Source: Labrys sp. WJW (GTDB lineage Bacteria; Pseudomonadota; Alphaproteobacteria; Rhizobiales; Labraceae). From it: DNA of 64,000 nt. Below the pieces are notes generated by a model, which saw only the letters and a program-made list of their open reading frames with translations, was not told the DNA's origin and made no database searches. The stretch lies in NCBI RefSeq assembly GCF_001676615.1, contig NZ_LYXZ01000020.1:110062-174061 (forward strand), read 5' to 3'. The position numbers and the translations under genes were made by a program. How positions within the stretch are numbered: position 1 is the first letter of the stretch; every line of letters begins with the position of its first letter. Of the stretch, positions 52,434-61,612 are shown one piece after another.

Positions 52434-53273
52434 ATGAGCAAAGCTACGCACTCGCCGGCCCGGTCGATCGCCGCCCACGCGGTGCTGATCGCCTACACCG
52501 TGATCGCCCTGTTCCCGGTGATCCTGATCCTGATCAACTCCTTCAAGTCGAGGGATGCGATCTTCCGTTCGCCCCTGACGCCGCCGGGGCCGGCGACCTT
52601 CGATGCCATCGGCTACAAGACCGTGCTCGCCCAGGGCGACTTCTTCCTCTACTTCCAGAACAGCATGATCGTCACGGTGGTCTCCCTGTTCTTCGTGCTG
52701 CTGCTCGGCGGCATGGCGGCCTTCGCACTGGCCGAGTACCGCTTCAGGGGCAACACGCTGATGGGGCTCTATCTGGCTTTGGGCATCATGATCCCGATCA
52801 GGCTCGGCACCGTCGCCATCCTGCAGCTCATGGTCGCCACGGGCCTGGTCAACACGCTGACGGCCCTCATCCTGGTCTATACGGCGCAGGGCCTGCCGCT
52901 GGCGGTGTTTATCCTGTCCGAGTTCATGAAGCAGGTCTCGGACGATCTCAAGAATGCCGGCCGCATCGACGGATTGTCGGAGTACCGTATCTTCTTCCGC
53001 CTCGTCCTGCCGCTAGTGCGGCCGGCCATGGCCACCGTCGCGGTCTTCACCATGATCCCGATCTGGAACGATCTGTGGTTCCCGCTGATCCTGGCACCGG
53101 GCGAAAAGACCAAGACCATCACGCTCGGCACCCAGGTCTTCATCGGGCAGTTCGTCACCAACTGGAATGCCGTGCTGGCGGCCCTCTCGCTCGCCATCCT
53201 GCCGGTGCTGGTGCTCTATGTGATCTTCTCGCGGCAACTCATCCGCGGCATCACTTCGGGCGCCGTCAAGTAG
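52434..53273 (+). CDS. Sugar ABC importer permease (CUT1, MalG type)
   Basis: 279 aa, six helices. The coupling loop is DDLKNAGRIDGLSEYRIFFR, with KNA in place of the usual EAA, and the C-terminus ends QLIRGITSGAVK as in MalG relatives. In one operon with the binding protein, MalF-type permease and ATPase. Confidence 0.95.
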   Translation: MSKATHSPARSIAAHAVLIAYTVIALFPVILILINSFKSRDAIFRSPLTPPGPATFDAIGYKTVLAQGDFFLYFQNSMIVTVVSLFFVLLLGGMAAFALAEYRFRGNTLMGLYLALGIMIPIRLGTVAILQLMVATGLVNTLTALILVYTAQGLPLAVFILSEFMKQVSDDLKNAGRIDGLSEYRIFFRLVLPLVRPAMATVAVFTMIPIWNDLWFPLILAPGEKTKTITLGTQVFIGQFVTNWNAVLAALSLAILPVLVLYVIFSRQLIRGITSGAVK

Positions 53274-53285
53274 CGGCCCGGTGCT

Positions 53286-53309
53286 GAGCCGGCTCAAGAC
53301 AGCCGGCTC
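53286..53309 (+). promoter_or_regulatory. Intercistronic stem-loop before the ATPase gene
   Basis: 9-bp perfect stem GAGCCGGCT/AGCCGGCTC, loop CAAGAC, 12 bp past the permease stop and 93 bp before the ATPase start. It may be a partial terminator or processing site. Confidence 0.45.
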
Positions 53310-53401
53310 TCCTCAAACGGCAATGCAATCTCATCACAGTCCGCCCGGAGCGGATGAAGACGCGCGCATGCGCCCCACAGGCCAATTCTAGGGGAAGTAT
53401 C

Positions 53402-54403
53402 ATGGGTTCGCTGAATATCGAGAATGTGAAGAAATCGTTCGGTTCGGTCGATATCCTCAAGGGGATCAACCTCGAAGTTGCGGACGGTGAGTTCGTCGTC
53501 TTCGTGGGGCCGTCGGGCTGCGGCAAGTCCACGCTGCTGCGCATCATCGCCGGGCTCGAGGACACCACCTCCGGCGCCGTCAGGATCGACGGCCAGCGCG
53601 TCAACGACGTACCGCCGGCCAAGCGCGGCATCGCCATGGTGTTCCAGAGCTATGCGCTCTATCCTCACCTCACCGTGCGCAACAATATGGGCCTGGGCCT
53701 CAAGCAGGCCGGCGAGGCGGCGGCCGAGATCGACAAGCGCATCAAGGCTTCCTCGGCCATGCTCGCGCTCGAACCCTATCTGGACCGCCGGCCGTCCGAA
53801 CTCTCCGGTGGCCAGCGCCAGCGCGTCGCCATCGGTCGCGCCGTGGTGCGCGAGCCCAAGCTCTTCCTGTTCGACGAGCCCCTGTCCAACCTCGACGCGG
53901 CTCTGCGCGTCAACACCCGCATCGAGATCGCCCAGCTCCACCAGCGCCTCAAATCGACGATGATCTATGTGACGCATGACCAGGTCGAGGCCATGACGCT
54001 GGCCGACAAGATCGTGGTGCTGAATGCCGGCCATATCGAGCAGGTCGGCGCTCCCATGCATCTCTACAACGACCCCGACAACACTTTTGTCGCCGGCTTC
54101 ATCGGCTCGCCCAAGATGAACTTCGTCGATGGCGGGCGCCTTGGCGAGAGCGTCAAGACGATCGGCGTGCGGCCCGAGCATGTCACCGTCAGCCGGGAGA
54201 CCGGCGACTGGAAGGGCACTGTCGTCTATGCCGAGCATCTGGGTGCCGACACCTATCTCTATCTCGATACCGAGAAGGCGGGCTCGATCACCGTGCGGCT
54301 CTCCGGCGAGTATCAGGTCGAACCCGGCGCCACCATCTACGCCACGCCCGATGCGACGAGGATCTTGCGCTTCGACGAGAACGGCAAGCGCCTGCGCGGC
54401 TGA
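53402..54403 (+). CDS. Sugar ABC importer ATPase (UgpC/MalK type)
   Basis: 333 aa from the ATG at 53402 (GGGGAAG upstream). VGPSGCGKST (Walker A), ELSGGQRQR (signature), LFLFDEPLSNLD (Walker B) and a C-terminal TOBE/OB regulatory domain (GVRPEHVTVSRETGDW). MalK-type ATPases energise CUT1 importers, often several, so it may serve more than one transporter. Last gene of the GlcNAc importer operon. Confidence 0.95.
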   Translation: MGSLNIENVKKSFGSVDILKGINLEVADGEFVVFVGPSGCGKSTLLRIIAGLEDTTSGAVRIDGQRVNDVPPAKRGIAMVFQSYALYPHLTVRNNMGLGLKQAGEAAAEIDKRIKASSAMLALEPYLDRRPSELSGGQRQRVAIGRAVVREPKLFLFDEPLSNLDAALRVNTRIEIAQLHQRLKSTMIYVTHDQVEAMTLADKIVVLNAGHIEQVGAPMHLYNDPDNTFVAGFIGSPKMNFVDGGRLGESVKTIGVRPEHVTVSRETGDWKGTVVYAEHLGADTYLYLDTEKAGSITVRLSGEYQVEPGATIYATPDATRILRFDENGKRLRG

Positions 54404-54417
54404 GGCGCGGTTCGGTG

Positions 54418-54437
54418 TGCCGGTCTTCAGACCGGCA
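54418..54437 (+). terminator. Probable terminator of the GlcNAc importer operon
   Basis: 8-bp stem TGCCGGTC/GACCGGCA with TTCA loop, 15 bp after the ATPase stop. Only a weak T-stretch (TTCCT) follows. Confidence 0.45.
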
Positions 54438-54543
54438 TTCCTGGAAACGCGACGCTCATCGGCAAAGATGCCGGTCCCGCTCCATCGACACACCGATGGA
54501 GCCGAGAAGACCGGCATACGGACCCGCCGTCATCTCCCGCACA

Positions 54544-54568
54544 TGTAGACAAAACATTCATTGTGGAC
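54544..54568. promoter_or_regulatory. TGTAGAC direct repeat, site 1 (upstream of the M20 gene)
   Basis: TGTAGAC (54544-54550) and TGTGGAC (54562-54568) are spaced 18 bp start to start. The same arrangement occurs at 55762-55786. It lies 29 bp upstream of the ATG at 54597. Confidence 0.6.
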
Positions 54569-54596
54569 TAGTTCGTCTATGCTTGCCATTTGACGG

Positions 54597-55766
54597 ATGA
54601 ATCCTGCAATGACCGACATCGTCGAAGATGCCCTGCCTCGCCTGGTCGCAATGCGGCATGACCTGCATCGCCATCCGGAGATCTCCCGCGAAGAGGCCTG
54701 GACCTCGGCCTTCGTTGCCGAACGCCTGACCGAAATGGGAATTCCCGTCCATACCGGCGTCGGCGGCTATGGCGTGGTCGGCGTCGTCCAGGGGAGCGGG
54801 GAAGGGCCCGGCGTGGCCCTGCGAGCCGACATGGATGCCCTCGCCATGGATGAGCACAACACCTTCGACCATTGCTCGCAGATCCCCGGCGCCATGCATG
54901 CCTGCGGCCATGACGGCCACATGACCATGCTTCTGGGGGCGGCGTCCTATCTCTCGCTCACCCGCCATTTCCGGGGAACGGTCTACCTGGTGTTCCAGCC
55001 GGCAGAGGAGCGCTATGGCGGCGCCCAGCTGATGTTGGATGCCGGCCTGCTCGAGCGTTTCCCCGCGCGCAATATTTTCGGCCTGCACAACTGGCCGGAT
55101 GTGCCCGCCGGCGAGGTCATCGTCCATGACGGGCCGGTAATGGCCGGGGCGGGGGAATTCACCCTGAAGTTCAAGGCGGCCGGCGGCCACGCCGCCATGC
55201 CGCACATGACCGGCGATCCCGTCCTGGCCGGCAGCCATTTCGTCACCGGTATCCAGCAGGCGGTGGGCCGCGCCGTCAACCCGCTCGAGGCGGCCGTCGT
55301 TACCGTCGGTTCGTTCCAGGGCGGCTTCGCCCAGAACGTGATTTCGCGCGAGGCCACTTTGGCCGGCACCTTCCGCGGCCTGCGCCCGGAGATCCTGGCC
55401 CTGTTGAGGGGGCGGGTCGAGGAGGTTGCTCAGTCTGCGGCCAGGATCGCTGCGACCGAGGTCGAGATCGGTTTCGACGACCTGCCGAGCCCGCCCGTGG
55501 TCAACACGCCGGCCGAAGCCGAGATCATGCGGCGGGCTGCGCGCTCGCTGCCCGGCGGCCCCGCCTTGCATGTCGGCGTGCCGACCATGGCGGGCGACGA
55601 TTTCGGCGCCTTCCTCGAGCACTTGCCCGGCGCCTATGCCTGGATCGGCAATGGTCCGTCGGAGCGGAATGGCCGGCTTCACCAGCCCGATTACGATTTC
55701 AACGACGCCATCATCGGCACCGGCGTCCGCCTGCTTTCGGCTACGGCGGAACAGGCATTATTGTAG
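54597..55766 (+). CDS. M20 family amidohydrolase (aminoacylase/hippurate hydrolase type)
   Basis: 389 aa; ATG at 54597, or 54609 four codons later. Metal and catalytic motifs are intact: RADMDALAM, MHACGHDGHM, VFQPAEERYGG and, near the end, TMAGDDFGAF. A lid domain with KAAGGHAAMPH lies between. The family removes N-acyl groups from amino acids. It opens a unit with a YheO/DauR-type regulator, a cyclodeaminase-like enzyme, an amino-acid importer and a PLP dehydratase, so it probably deacylates an imported N-acyl amino acid. Confidence 0.93.
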   Translation: MNPAMTDIVEDALPRLVAMRHDLHRHPEISREEAWTSAFVAERLTEMGIPVHTGVGGYGVVGVVQGSGEGPGVALRADMDALAMDEHNTFDHCSQIPGAMHACGHDGHMTMLLGAASYLSLTRHFRGTVYLVFQPAEERYGGAQLMLDAGLLERFPARNIFGLHNWPDVPAGEVIVHDGPVMAGAGEFTLKFKAAGGHAAMPHMTGDPVLAGSHFVTGIQQAVGRAVNPLEAAVVTVGSFQGGFAQNVISREATLAGTFRGLRPEILALLRGRVEEVAQSAARIAATEVEIGFDDLPSPPVVNTPAEAEIMRRAARSLPGGPALHVGVPTMAGDDFGAFLEHLPGAYAWIGNGPSERNGRLHQPDYDFNDAIIGTGVRLLSATAEQALL

Positions 55767-55786
55767 ACATAAAATCTCCTGTAGAC
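55762..55786. promoter_or_regulatory. TGTAGAC direct repeat, site 2 (upstream of the regulator gene)
   Basis: TGTAGAC at 55762-55768 and at 55780-55786, again 18 bp apart. The first copy contains the TAG stop of the M20 gene. It probably serves the promoter of the genes from 55895 on. Confidence 0.6.
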
Positions 55787-55894
55787 TTTTTTGTTCTTGT
55801 GCCATAAAGGGTGCAACCAAGGTGGCGATGGCACGGTGGGCTTCATCGAGAAGCCCGCCAACCGTCGCGGATAGGGGATGGACGCTTGGATCGG

Positions 55895-56503
55895 ATGCCC
55901 ATGGACAGCCTTCACCGCTATCGTCCGATCTGCGACGCCATCGCGGCGCTGTTCCAGCCCTATGTCGAGGTGGTCCTGCACGAGCTTGCCACCGACAAGG
56001 CCGTCTACATCGCCGGCAATTTCTCCAAGCGCGTGCTGGGCGAGCCCTCGCTGCTGCACGAGGTCGATTTCGACAGCCAGAATCCGGTGATCGGCCCCTA
56101 TGAGAAGGTCAACTGGGATGGCCGGGCTCTCAAGTCGATCACCGTCGTGCTGCGCGACGAGGCAGGTGCCCCGCTGGGCGTGATGTGCATCAACGTCAAT
56201 GTCTCCGATTTTCATGCCGTGATGCAGACGCTGTCGGCGCTGGTGCGCGTGCCGGAGCCGCATTACCGGCCGGATGCCCTGTTCAAGGAGGACTGGCACG
56301 AACGGATCAACGAGTTCATCCGGCAATGGACGCAGGGGCGCAACGTCACGATTTCCTCGATGACCCATGCTGACCGCAAGGATCTGGTCGTCGCGCTTGC
56401 CGACAGCGGCGCGTTCAGCGGCAAGAACGCTGCCGCCTATATTTCGCGCGTGCTCGGCATGGGGCGCGCGACCGTCTACAAATATTTGAGAAACGAGAAA
56501 TGA
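55895..56503 (+). CDS. YheO-like PAS domain/HTH regulator (DauR type)
   Basis: 202 aa from the ATG at 55895 (55901 also possible). The N-terminal YheO-like PAS domain (about 8-120: CDAIAALFQPYVEVVLHELA, then IAGNFSKRVLG) and the C-terminal helix-turn-helix (KNAAAYISRVLGMGRATVYK) are those of DauR, which represses D-arginine catabolism in Pseudomonas, and of TfoS/YheO. It overlaps the next gene by ATGA, as dauR neighbours dauB, a cyclodeaminase-like gene. TGTAGAC repeats at two promoters are its likely sites. Confidence 0.88.
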   Translation: MPMDSLHRYRPICDAIAALFQPYVEVVLHELATDKAVYIAGNFSKRVLGEPSLLHEVDFDSQNPVIGPYEKVNWDGRALKSITVVLRDEAGAPLGVMCINVNVSDFHAVMQTLSALVRVPEPHYRPDALFKEDWHERINEFIRQWTQGRNVTISSMTHADRKDLVVALADSGAFSGKNAAAYISRVLGMGRATVYKYLRNEK

Positions 56504-57462
56504 TTAGCCTTTCGCTGGCCCAGCTCCAGGAGCTGGTTTCGATCGACGCCGCCGCCATATCAGCCATCACCGATGCCTATGTCGCCACGGCGGACGGCCG
56601 GGCCAATGTGCCGCCGGTCGGCTATCTCGGGCTGCCCGCACAGAATGCCGATTGCCACATCAAATATGGCTATATCGCCGGCGATCCGATCTTCGTGGTC
56701 AAGATCGCTTCCGGTTTCTACGACAATCCCAAGCGCGGCCTGCCATCCAGCAGCGGCATGATGATCGCGATATCGGCTGTCACCGGCGCCACCGTCGCTA
56801 TCCTCAACGACGAGGGTTGGCTCACCAATCTGCGCACCGGCATCGGCGGCGCCGTCGCTACCTTCGCTCTCTGCCGCCAGGACAGCGAGGTCTTTGCCGT
56901 GCTCGGTACCGGCACACAGGCGCGCTTCCAGATCCGCGCCGCCGCTGCGCTGGCCAAGCGTCCCGTCCAGTTTCTGGTTTGGGGACGGTCGGTCCAGAAG
57001 GCCCGGGAACTCGTCGCCGAATTCACCGGCTCCTCCATCCAGGTGTCGCTGGCGACGGATCTGGAGGAGGCCTGCCGCTCGGCCGACGTGATCATCGCCA
57101 CCACGCCCTCGACCGCGCCCTATGTTGCGAGCGAGTGGATTACACCCGGCACCCACGTCACTGCCGTGGGTGCGGATGCGCCCGGCAAGCAGGAGTTGGA
57201 TCCGGCCTTGATCGCAAGGGCCGACCTGCTGGTGGCCGACCTGGCGAGCCAGAGCCTCGACCATGGTGAATTTGCCACAGCCTTCCAGGCCGGCCTGTTC
57301 CGGCGGGAGGACTGCCTTGAACTCGGCGCCATCCTCAACGGGTCGAAGCCGGGTCGCAGCTCGAGCGATGCGATCACCATCGTCGACCTCACCGGTCTTG
57401 CCACCCAGGACATCGCCATCACCAGGACAGCCCTGCAGCGGGTGCCCGATCTGGTGATGTGA
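56500..57462 (+). CDS. Ornithine cyclodeaminase/mu-crystallin family protein
   Basis: 320 aa. SSSGMMIAISAVTGATVAIL and LNDEGWLTNLRTGIGGAVAT form the substrate domain, FAVLGTGTQARFQIRAAAAL the NAD-binding site, and TAVGADAPGKQELDP the later conserved segment. Family members are ornithine cyclodeaminase, ketimine reductases, alanine dehydrogenase, DauB and the ectoine-pathway EutC. Position after a DauR-like regulator and near a threonine-dehydratase-like gene fits an amino-acid imine or ketimine step; the exact reaction is open. Confidence 0.9.
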   Translation: MISLSLAQLQELVSIDAAAISAITDAYVATADGRANVPPVGYLGLPAQNADCHIKYGYIAGDPIFVVKIASGFYDNPKRGLPSSSGMMIAISAVTGATVAILNDEGWLTNLRTGIGGAVATFALCRQDSEVFAVLGTGTQARFQIRAAAALAKRPVQFLVWGRSVQKARELVAEFTGSSIQVSLATDLEEACRSADVIIATTPSTAPYVASEWITPGTHVTAVGADAPGKQELDPALIARADLLVADLASQSLDHGEFATAFQAGLFRREDCLELGAILNGSKPGRSSSDAITIVDLTGLATQDIAITRTALQRVPDLVM

Positions 57463-57532
57463 GGGGATTTTTCATCGACTGGGCGGCCTGTTGCCATGCC
57501 CGCAACCATTCGTTTTTCTAGAGGGGACTGCC

Positions 57533-58321
57533 GTGAAGAGAGTACTGTTGGTTTCGCTCGCTGCGTTGCTGAGCGTTTCGGCTGCGAAGGCGGAGAGCCT
57601 GCGCATCGCCTCCAGCGCGGATTTTCCGCCCTGGGAGTCCGTCGATGCCGCCAATGAGATCGTCGGCTTCGATCGTGACATCGGCAACGAGGTCTGCAAG
57701 CGCATCGGTGCCGACTGCAGCTGGGCCAACCAGGCTTTCGACGGCCTGCTGCCGGGCCTGCAGGTCGGCAAATACGATCTGATCATCTCGGGCCTGTCGA
57801 TCAATGACGAGCGCGAGAAGCAGGTCGATTTCTCGGCCCCCTATGCCGATGCGCCGAACAACATTGTCGTCGCCGCCGGCAGCCCCGTCGCCCAGGCCAA
57901 GGACACCAAGGCTCTGGAAGAGGGCTTGGCCGGCAAGGTGATCGGCGCCCAGACGGGCTCGACCCACGAGGCCGTGATCCGGGCCCATTTCAAGGATGCC
58001 GACGTGCGTCTCTATGACCGGGCCGAGCAGGTTGCCGACGATATCGTCGCCGGCCGGCTCGATGCCGGCCTGATGGAGCGCTCGGCCTGGGAAGGCATGA
58101 TGGCGTCCCGCAAGGACAGCGGCATCACCATTGCCGGTCCGCTGATCACCAGCGCCGACTATGCCGAGTTCGGCCGAGGCCAGGCCATTGCCCTGAAGAA
58201 GGGCAAGGATGATCTGAAGAAGCGGATCGACGAGGCTGTGAACGCCATGCTCGCCGATGGCACCGTCGCCAAGCTTTCGGAGAAGTGGTTCAAATACGAC
58301 GTCTCCTTCAAGAAGAAATGA
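57533..58321 (+). CDS. Polar amino acid ABC importer substrate-binding protein (SBP family 3)
   Basis: 262 aa from the GTG at 57533 with GAGGGG upstream; the signal peptide (1-20, SVSAAKAES) begins exactly there. Family-3 features: LRIASSADFPPWESVD, GFDRDIGNEVCKRIG, LLPGLQVGKYDLIISGLSI and KVIGAQTGSTHEAVI. Imports the amino-acid-like substrate of the unit together with the two permeases and the ATPase that follow. Confidence 0.94.
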   Translation: MKRVLLVSLAALLSVSAAKAESLRIASSADFPPWESVDAANEIVGFDRDIGNEVCKRIGADCSWANQAFDGLLPGLQVGKYDLIISGLSINDEREKQVDFSAPYADAPNNIVVAAGSPVAQAKDTKALEEGLAGKVIGAQTGSTHEAVIRAHFKDADVRLYDRAEQVADDIVAGRLDAGLMERSAWEGMMASRKDSGITIAGPLITSADYAEFGRGQAIALKKGKDDLKKRIDEAVNAMLADGTVAKLSEKWFKYDVSFKKK

Positions 58322-58434
58322 GCGTCGGCGCCGGCGCCGCTGGGCGCCGCCTCGAGCCGATGTGATGCTCGCTGCCCTCCCTTTCGGGGGGGCAGGACCA
58401 GCACTCCAGCGCGCTCCTGTGCGAGATTCCTTCG

Positions 58435-59100
58435 ATGTCCGTGATTTCAGCCTATTTCCCGCAACTCCTTCAGGGCCTGCTCGTCACCCTTGAGGTAGCC
58501 GTCGGCAGTTTCCTGGTGGGGTTCGTTGTCGCCGTGGCGGCTGTCTTCGCCTGGAGTTCCGGCTCCAGGGCCCTGCGCTGGCTGGTCGCGGCCTATGTGA
58601 CCGTCATTCGCGGCCTGCCGGAACTGTTGGTGATCTTCCTGGTGTTCTATGGCGGCACCGTGCTGCTCACCGGCCTGACGGGGGGCTATGTCGAGGTCAG
58701 CGCGCTGGTGGCGGGCATTGCGGCCCTGTCCTTCGTGTCGGGCGCCTACCTGACCGAAATCCTGCGCGGCGCCCTGCAGACCATTCCTGCCGGCCAATGG
58801 GAGGCGGCGCGCAGCCTCGGGCTGAAGCAGGGCCTGTTGTTCCGCAAGATCATCCTGCCGCAGATGTTCTCCCACGCGCTCCCAGGCCTCGGCAATCAGT
58901 GGCTGGTCATCCTGAAGGAGAGCGCTCTCGTCTCCATCGTCGGACTGGAGGAACTGATGCGCAAGGGCGTGGTGGCAGCCGGCGCGACCCACCAGCCGAT
59001 GACCTTCTATCTTATCGTGGCAGCCCTGTTCATCCTGATCACCACCGTCTCGACCGCGTTGCTGAGCCTCGGCAGCAGTCGTCTGACCTGGATGCGATAG
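58435..59100 (+). CDS. Polar amino acid ABC importer permease 1 (HisM/EhuC type)
   Basis: 221 aa with five helices. Coupling loop [20 protein letters not shown] and [20 protein letters not shown] are standard for polar amino acid transporters (PAAT). Ten bases before the second permease. Confidence 0.94.
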   Translation: MSVISAYFPQLLQGLLVTLEVAVGSFLVGFVVAVAAVFAWSSGSRALRWLVAAYVTVIRGLPELLVIFLVFYGGTVLLTGLTGGYVEVSALVAGIAALSFVSGAYLTEILRGALQTIPAGQWEAARSLGLKQGLLFRKIILPQMFSHALPGLGNQWLVILKESALVSIVGLEELMRKGVVAAGATHQPMTFYLIVAALFILITTVSTALLSLGSSRLTWMR

Positions 59101-59109
59101 GAGAGCGCC

Positions 59110-59844
59110 ATGTCCCTGGAAATGCTGCTTCGCGCCATTCCCGTCGTCCTGACCGGGCTCAAGCTGACGCTGCTGATCACCCTGGCTGCCTTTGCGGTCG
59201 GGCAGCTGGTGGCGCTGCCGGTTGCCCTGGGCCGGGTCTCGAAGTTCCGCCTGCTGCGCGGGGCGACCTGGCTCTACACCTTCCTGCTGCGCGGCAGCCC
59301 GCTCCTGGTGCAGCTCTTCATCCTCTATTACGGCCTGGCGCAGTTCCCTGCCGTGCGCAGCAGCGTGTTGTGGCCTGTTCTGCGCGATCCGGTCTGCTGC
59401 GCCATCCTGGCGATCGGCATCAATTCCTCGGCCTATGTCGCCGAGGTGATCGCTGGTGGCATCCGCAGGATCCCGGCCGGGCAGTTCGAGGCTTGCGTCT
59501 CTCTTGGCCTGTCGCGCCGGCGCACCTTCATCGACGTCGTGCTGCCGCAGACCTATCGGGCGATCTTTCCCTCGATCGGCAACGAAATCATCCTTGTGCT
59601 GAAGGCGAGCTCGCTGGCGAGCGCGGTGACCGTGATGGAGATGACGGGCGCGGCGCGCGCCTTTACCGCCAAGACCTATGCACCCTTCGAAGTGTTCATC
59701 GTCGCTGGCCTCGTCTATCTCCTGGTCGGCTTCGTCTTCAGCCTCATCTTCCGGGTGAGCGAGAGTGCGCTGTTCCGCTCGACTGGTCCCGGTTCCAGCA
59801 AGGCAGCGGTGACCGGCCGCCGGCCCGCGGAGATGACGTCGTGA
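59110..59844 (+). CDS. Polar amino acid ABC importer permease 2 (HisQ/EhuD type)
   Basis: 244 aa. [20 protein letters not shown] and coupling loop [20 protein letters not shown], with EAC in place of EAA. Its stop overlaps the ATPase start (GTGA), so the three importer genes are tightly coupled. Confidence 0.94.
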   Translation: MSLEMLLRAIPVVLTGLKLTLLITLAAFAVGQLVALPVALGRVSKFRLLRGATWLYTFLLRGSPLLVQLFILYYGLAQFPAVRSSVLWPVLRDPVCCAILAIGINSSAYVAEVIAGGIRRIPAGQFEACVSLGLSRRRTFIDVVLPQTYRAIFPSIGNEIILVLKASSLASAVTVMEMTGAARAFTAKTYAPFEVFIVAGLVYLLVGFVFSLIFRVSESALFRSTGPGSSKAAVTGRRPAEMTS

Positions 59845-60569
59845 TCCAGGCCGACAATCTGACCAAGTCCTATGGTCCCCATGCCGTGCTCAAGGGCGTC
59901 AGCCTGTCGATGAAGGCGGGAGAGCGGGTGGTGTTGTGCGGTCCGTCGGGTTCGGGCAAGTCCACCTTCATTCGCTGCCTCAACGGCCTGGAGACGCGCA
60001 GCGGCGGCGATATCCGCATTGCCGGCCATGCCTTGGCGCGGGATTGCTCCAACGTGCTCGATCTCGCCGGCGAGGTCGGCATGGTGTTCCAGCAGTTCAA
60101 CCTGTTCCCGCACAAGACGGCGCTGGAGAACCTGATGCTGGCACCCCGCCGCGTACGTGGGCTCGGCCGCAAGGAGGCGGGCGAACTCGCCATGGCGATG
60201 TTGGAGCGCATGCGGCTCGCCGACAAGGCCGCTTCCTATCCCGGCCAGCTCTCCGGCGGCCAGCAGCAGCGGGTGGCGATCGCCCGGGCGCTGTGCATGT
60301 CGCCCAAGGTGATGCTGTTCGACGAGCCGACTTCCGCCCTCGATCCTGAAATGGTGAAGGAAGTGCTCGATGTCATGGTGGACCTGTCTCGCGCGGGCCT
60401 CACCATGGTCGTGGTGACCCATGAAATGGGCTTTGCCAGGAATGTGGCCGACCGCGTCGTCTTTCTCGATGGCGGCCGGATCGTGGAGAGTGCAGAGCCG
60501 CAGGCATTCTTTGAAAATCCGCAACATGCCCGCACCCGGGACTTCCTGCGCCAAATCGCCCGGCATTGA
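59841..60569 (+). CDS. Polar amino acid ABC importer ATPase
   Basis: 242 aa from the GTG at 59841. [11 protein letters not shown] (Walker A), QLSGGQQQR (signature), [15 protein letters not shown] (Walker B) and the switch His in [12 protein letters not shown]. Typical GlnQ/HisP length. The longer frame that runs back to 58797 is antiparallel-phase noise over the permease genes and is not used. Confidence 0.95.
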   Translation: MIQADNLTKSYGPHAVLKGVSLSMKAGERVVLCGPSGSGKSTFIRCLNGLETRSGGDIRIAGHALARDCSNVLDLAGEVGMVFQQFNLFPHKTALENLMLAPRRVRGLGRKEAGELAMAMLERMRLADKAASYPGQLSGGQQQRVAIARALCMSPKVMLFDEPTSALDPEMVKEVLDVMVDLSRAGLTMVVVTHEMGFARNVADRVVFLDGGRIVESAEPQAFFENPQHARTRDFLRQIARH

Positions 60570-60606
60570 GGCCGGGCGCGGCGAATAGGCCAAGGAGAAC
60601 AATGTC

Positions 60607-61569
60607 ATGAACCCCGACGTTCTGGCCTCGGCCGCCCGCTCGGTACAGGCGCGCCAGCGCATCAAGGCCCATATCTACGAGACGCCTCTGCTGCCGTCCC
60701 GGCAGATCGGTGCTGAAATGGGCAGCCGGCTCTTCTTCAAGGCCGAGAATTTCCAGCTGACGGGCTCCTTCAAGATCCGCGGTGCCAGCGCCAAGATCTC
60801 GGCCATGGCGCTTGGCCGGCATCTCGTCACCGCCTCATCCGGCAATCACGGCATCGGCTCTTCCCAGGCCGCCCGTTCCTTCGGGAGCGAGCTTACCGTG
60901 GTGCTGCCCGAGACGGTTGCCGCCGCCAAGCTTGCGCGCATCCGCTCCTATGGTGTGGAAACGCGGCTGCATGGCGCCGAGACCTGGTATGCGGAGCAGC
61001 ATGCCCTCGAGCTCGCCCGCGACAAGGGCTATGAATATATCTCGGCCTATGACGATCCCGACGTCGTCGCCGGGCAGGGCACCATCGGGCTGGAGATCCT
61101 GGAACAGCGCCCCGACATCGACAATGTCTTCATCGCCATGGGGGGCGGGGGCCTGATCAGCGGCATTGGCAGCGTGCTGAAGAGCTTCCTGCCCCGTGTG
61201 CGCGTCTATGGCGTCGCGGCCCGCAACTCCTGTGCGCTTGCCCTGTCGATGGCAGCGGGCAAGGTGGTCGAGACCGAGCATCTGGAGACGCTGGCGGACG
61301 GTGTCGCCGGCGGGCTTGCCGAGGAGACGATCACGCTCGACCTCGCACGGGCCGTGGTGGACGAGACGATCATCTGCTCGGAAGAAGAGATTGCCGCCGC
61401 GCTCCGTGACCTTGCCTTCAAGGAAAACATGCTGGTGGAAGGCTCGGCCGGCCTGGCCCTGGCAGGCTTCGCCAAGGTCGCGCATGCCTGCCGCGACCAG
61501 GTCAATGTGGTGCTGCTGTGCGGGGCCAATTATGACCGGGACAAGCTGGTAAAAGCGGTCTTCGGCTGA
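60607..61569 (+). CDS. PLP-dependent threonine/serine dehydratase family enzyme (EutB-like)
   Basis: 320 aa, fold type II. PLP lysine in LTGSFKIRGA (Lys near residue 58), SSGNHGIGSSQAA, the phosphate-binding AMGGGGLISGIGS, and C-terminal LLCGANYD. There is no ACT regulatory domain, so it is a catabolic form. Relatives act on threonine, serine, hydroxyaspartate or, as EutB, in hydroxyectoine breakdown together with an EutC cyclodeaminase; both partners exist here. Other ectoine genes (EutA, DoeA, DoeB) are absent, so the substrate is uncertain. Confidence 0.9.
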   Translation: MNPDVLASAARSVQARQRIKAHIYETPLLPSRQIGAEMGSRLFFKAENFQLTGSFKIRGASAKISAMALGRHLVTASSGNHGIGSSQAARSFGSELTVVLPETVAAAKLARIRSYGVETRLHGAETWYAEQHALELARDKGYEYISAYDDPDVVAGQGTIGLEILEQRPDIDNVFIAMGGGGLISGIGSVLKSFLPRVRVYGVAARNSCALALSMAAGKVVETEHLETLADGVAGGLAEETITLDLARAVVDETIICSEEEIAAALRDLAFKENMLVEGSAGLALAGFAKVAHACRDQVNVVLLCGANYDRDKLVKAVFG

Positions 61570-61612
61570 AGAAGCGGCCCCAACTCGTGGATTGAGCCGG
61601 GGCCGTTGGCAG

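Noticed and set aside
60607..61569. Complete hydroxyectoine (eut) operon
   Set aside because: EutB- and EutC-like genes and an Ehu-like importer are present, but EutA, DoeA and DoeB are absent and an M20 enzyme and YheO regulator are present, so the name is not justified.
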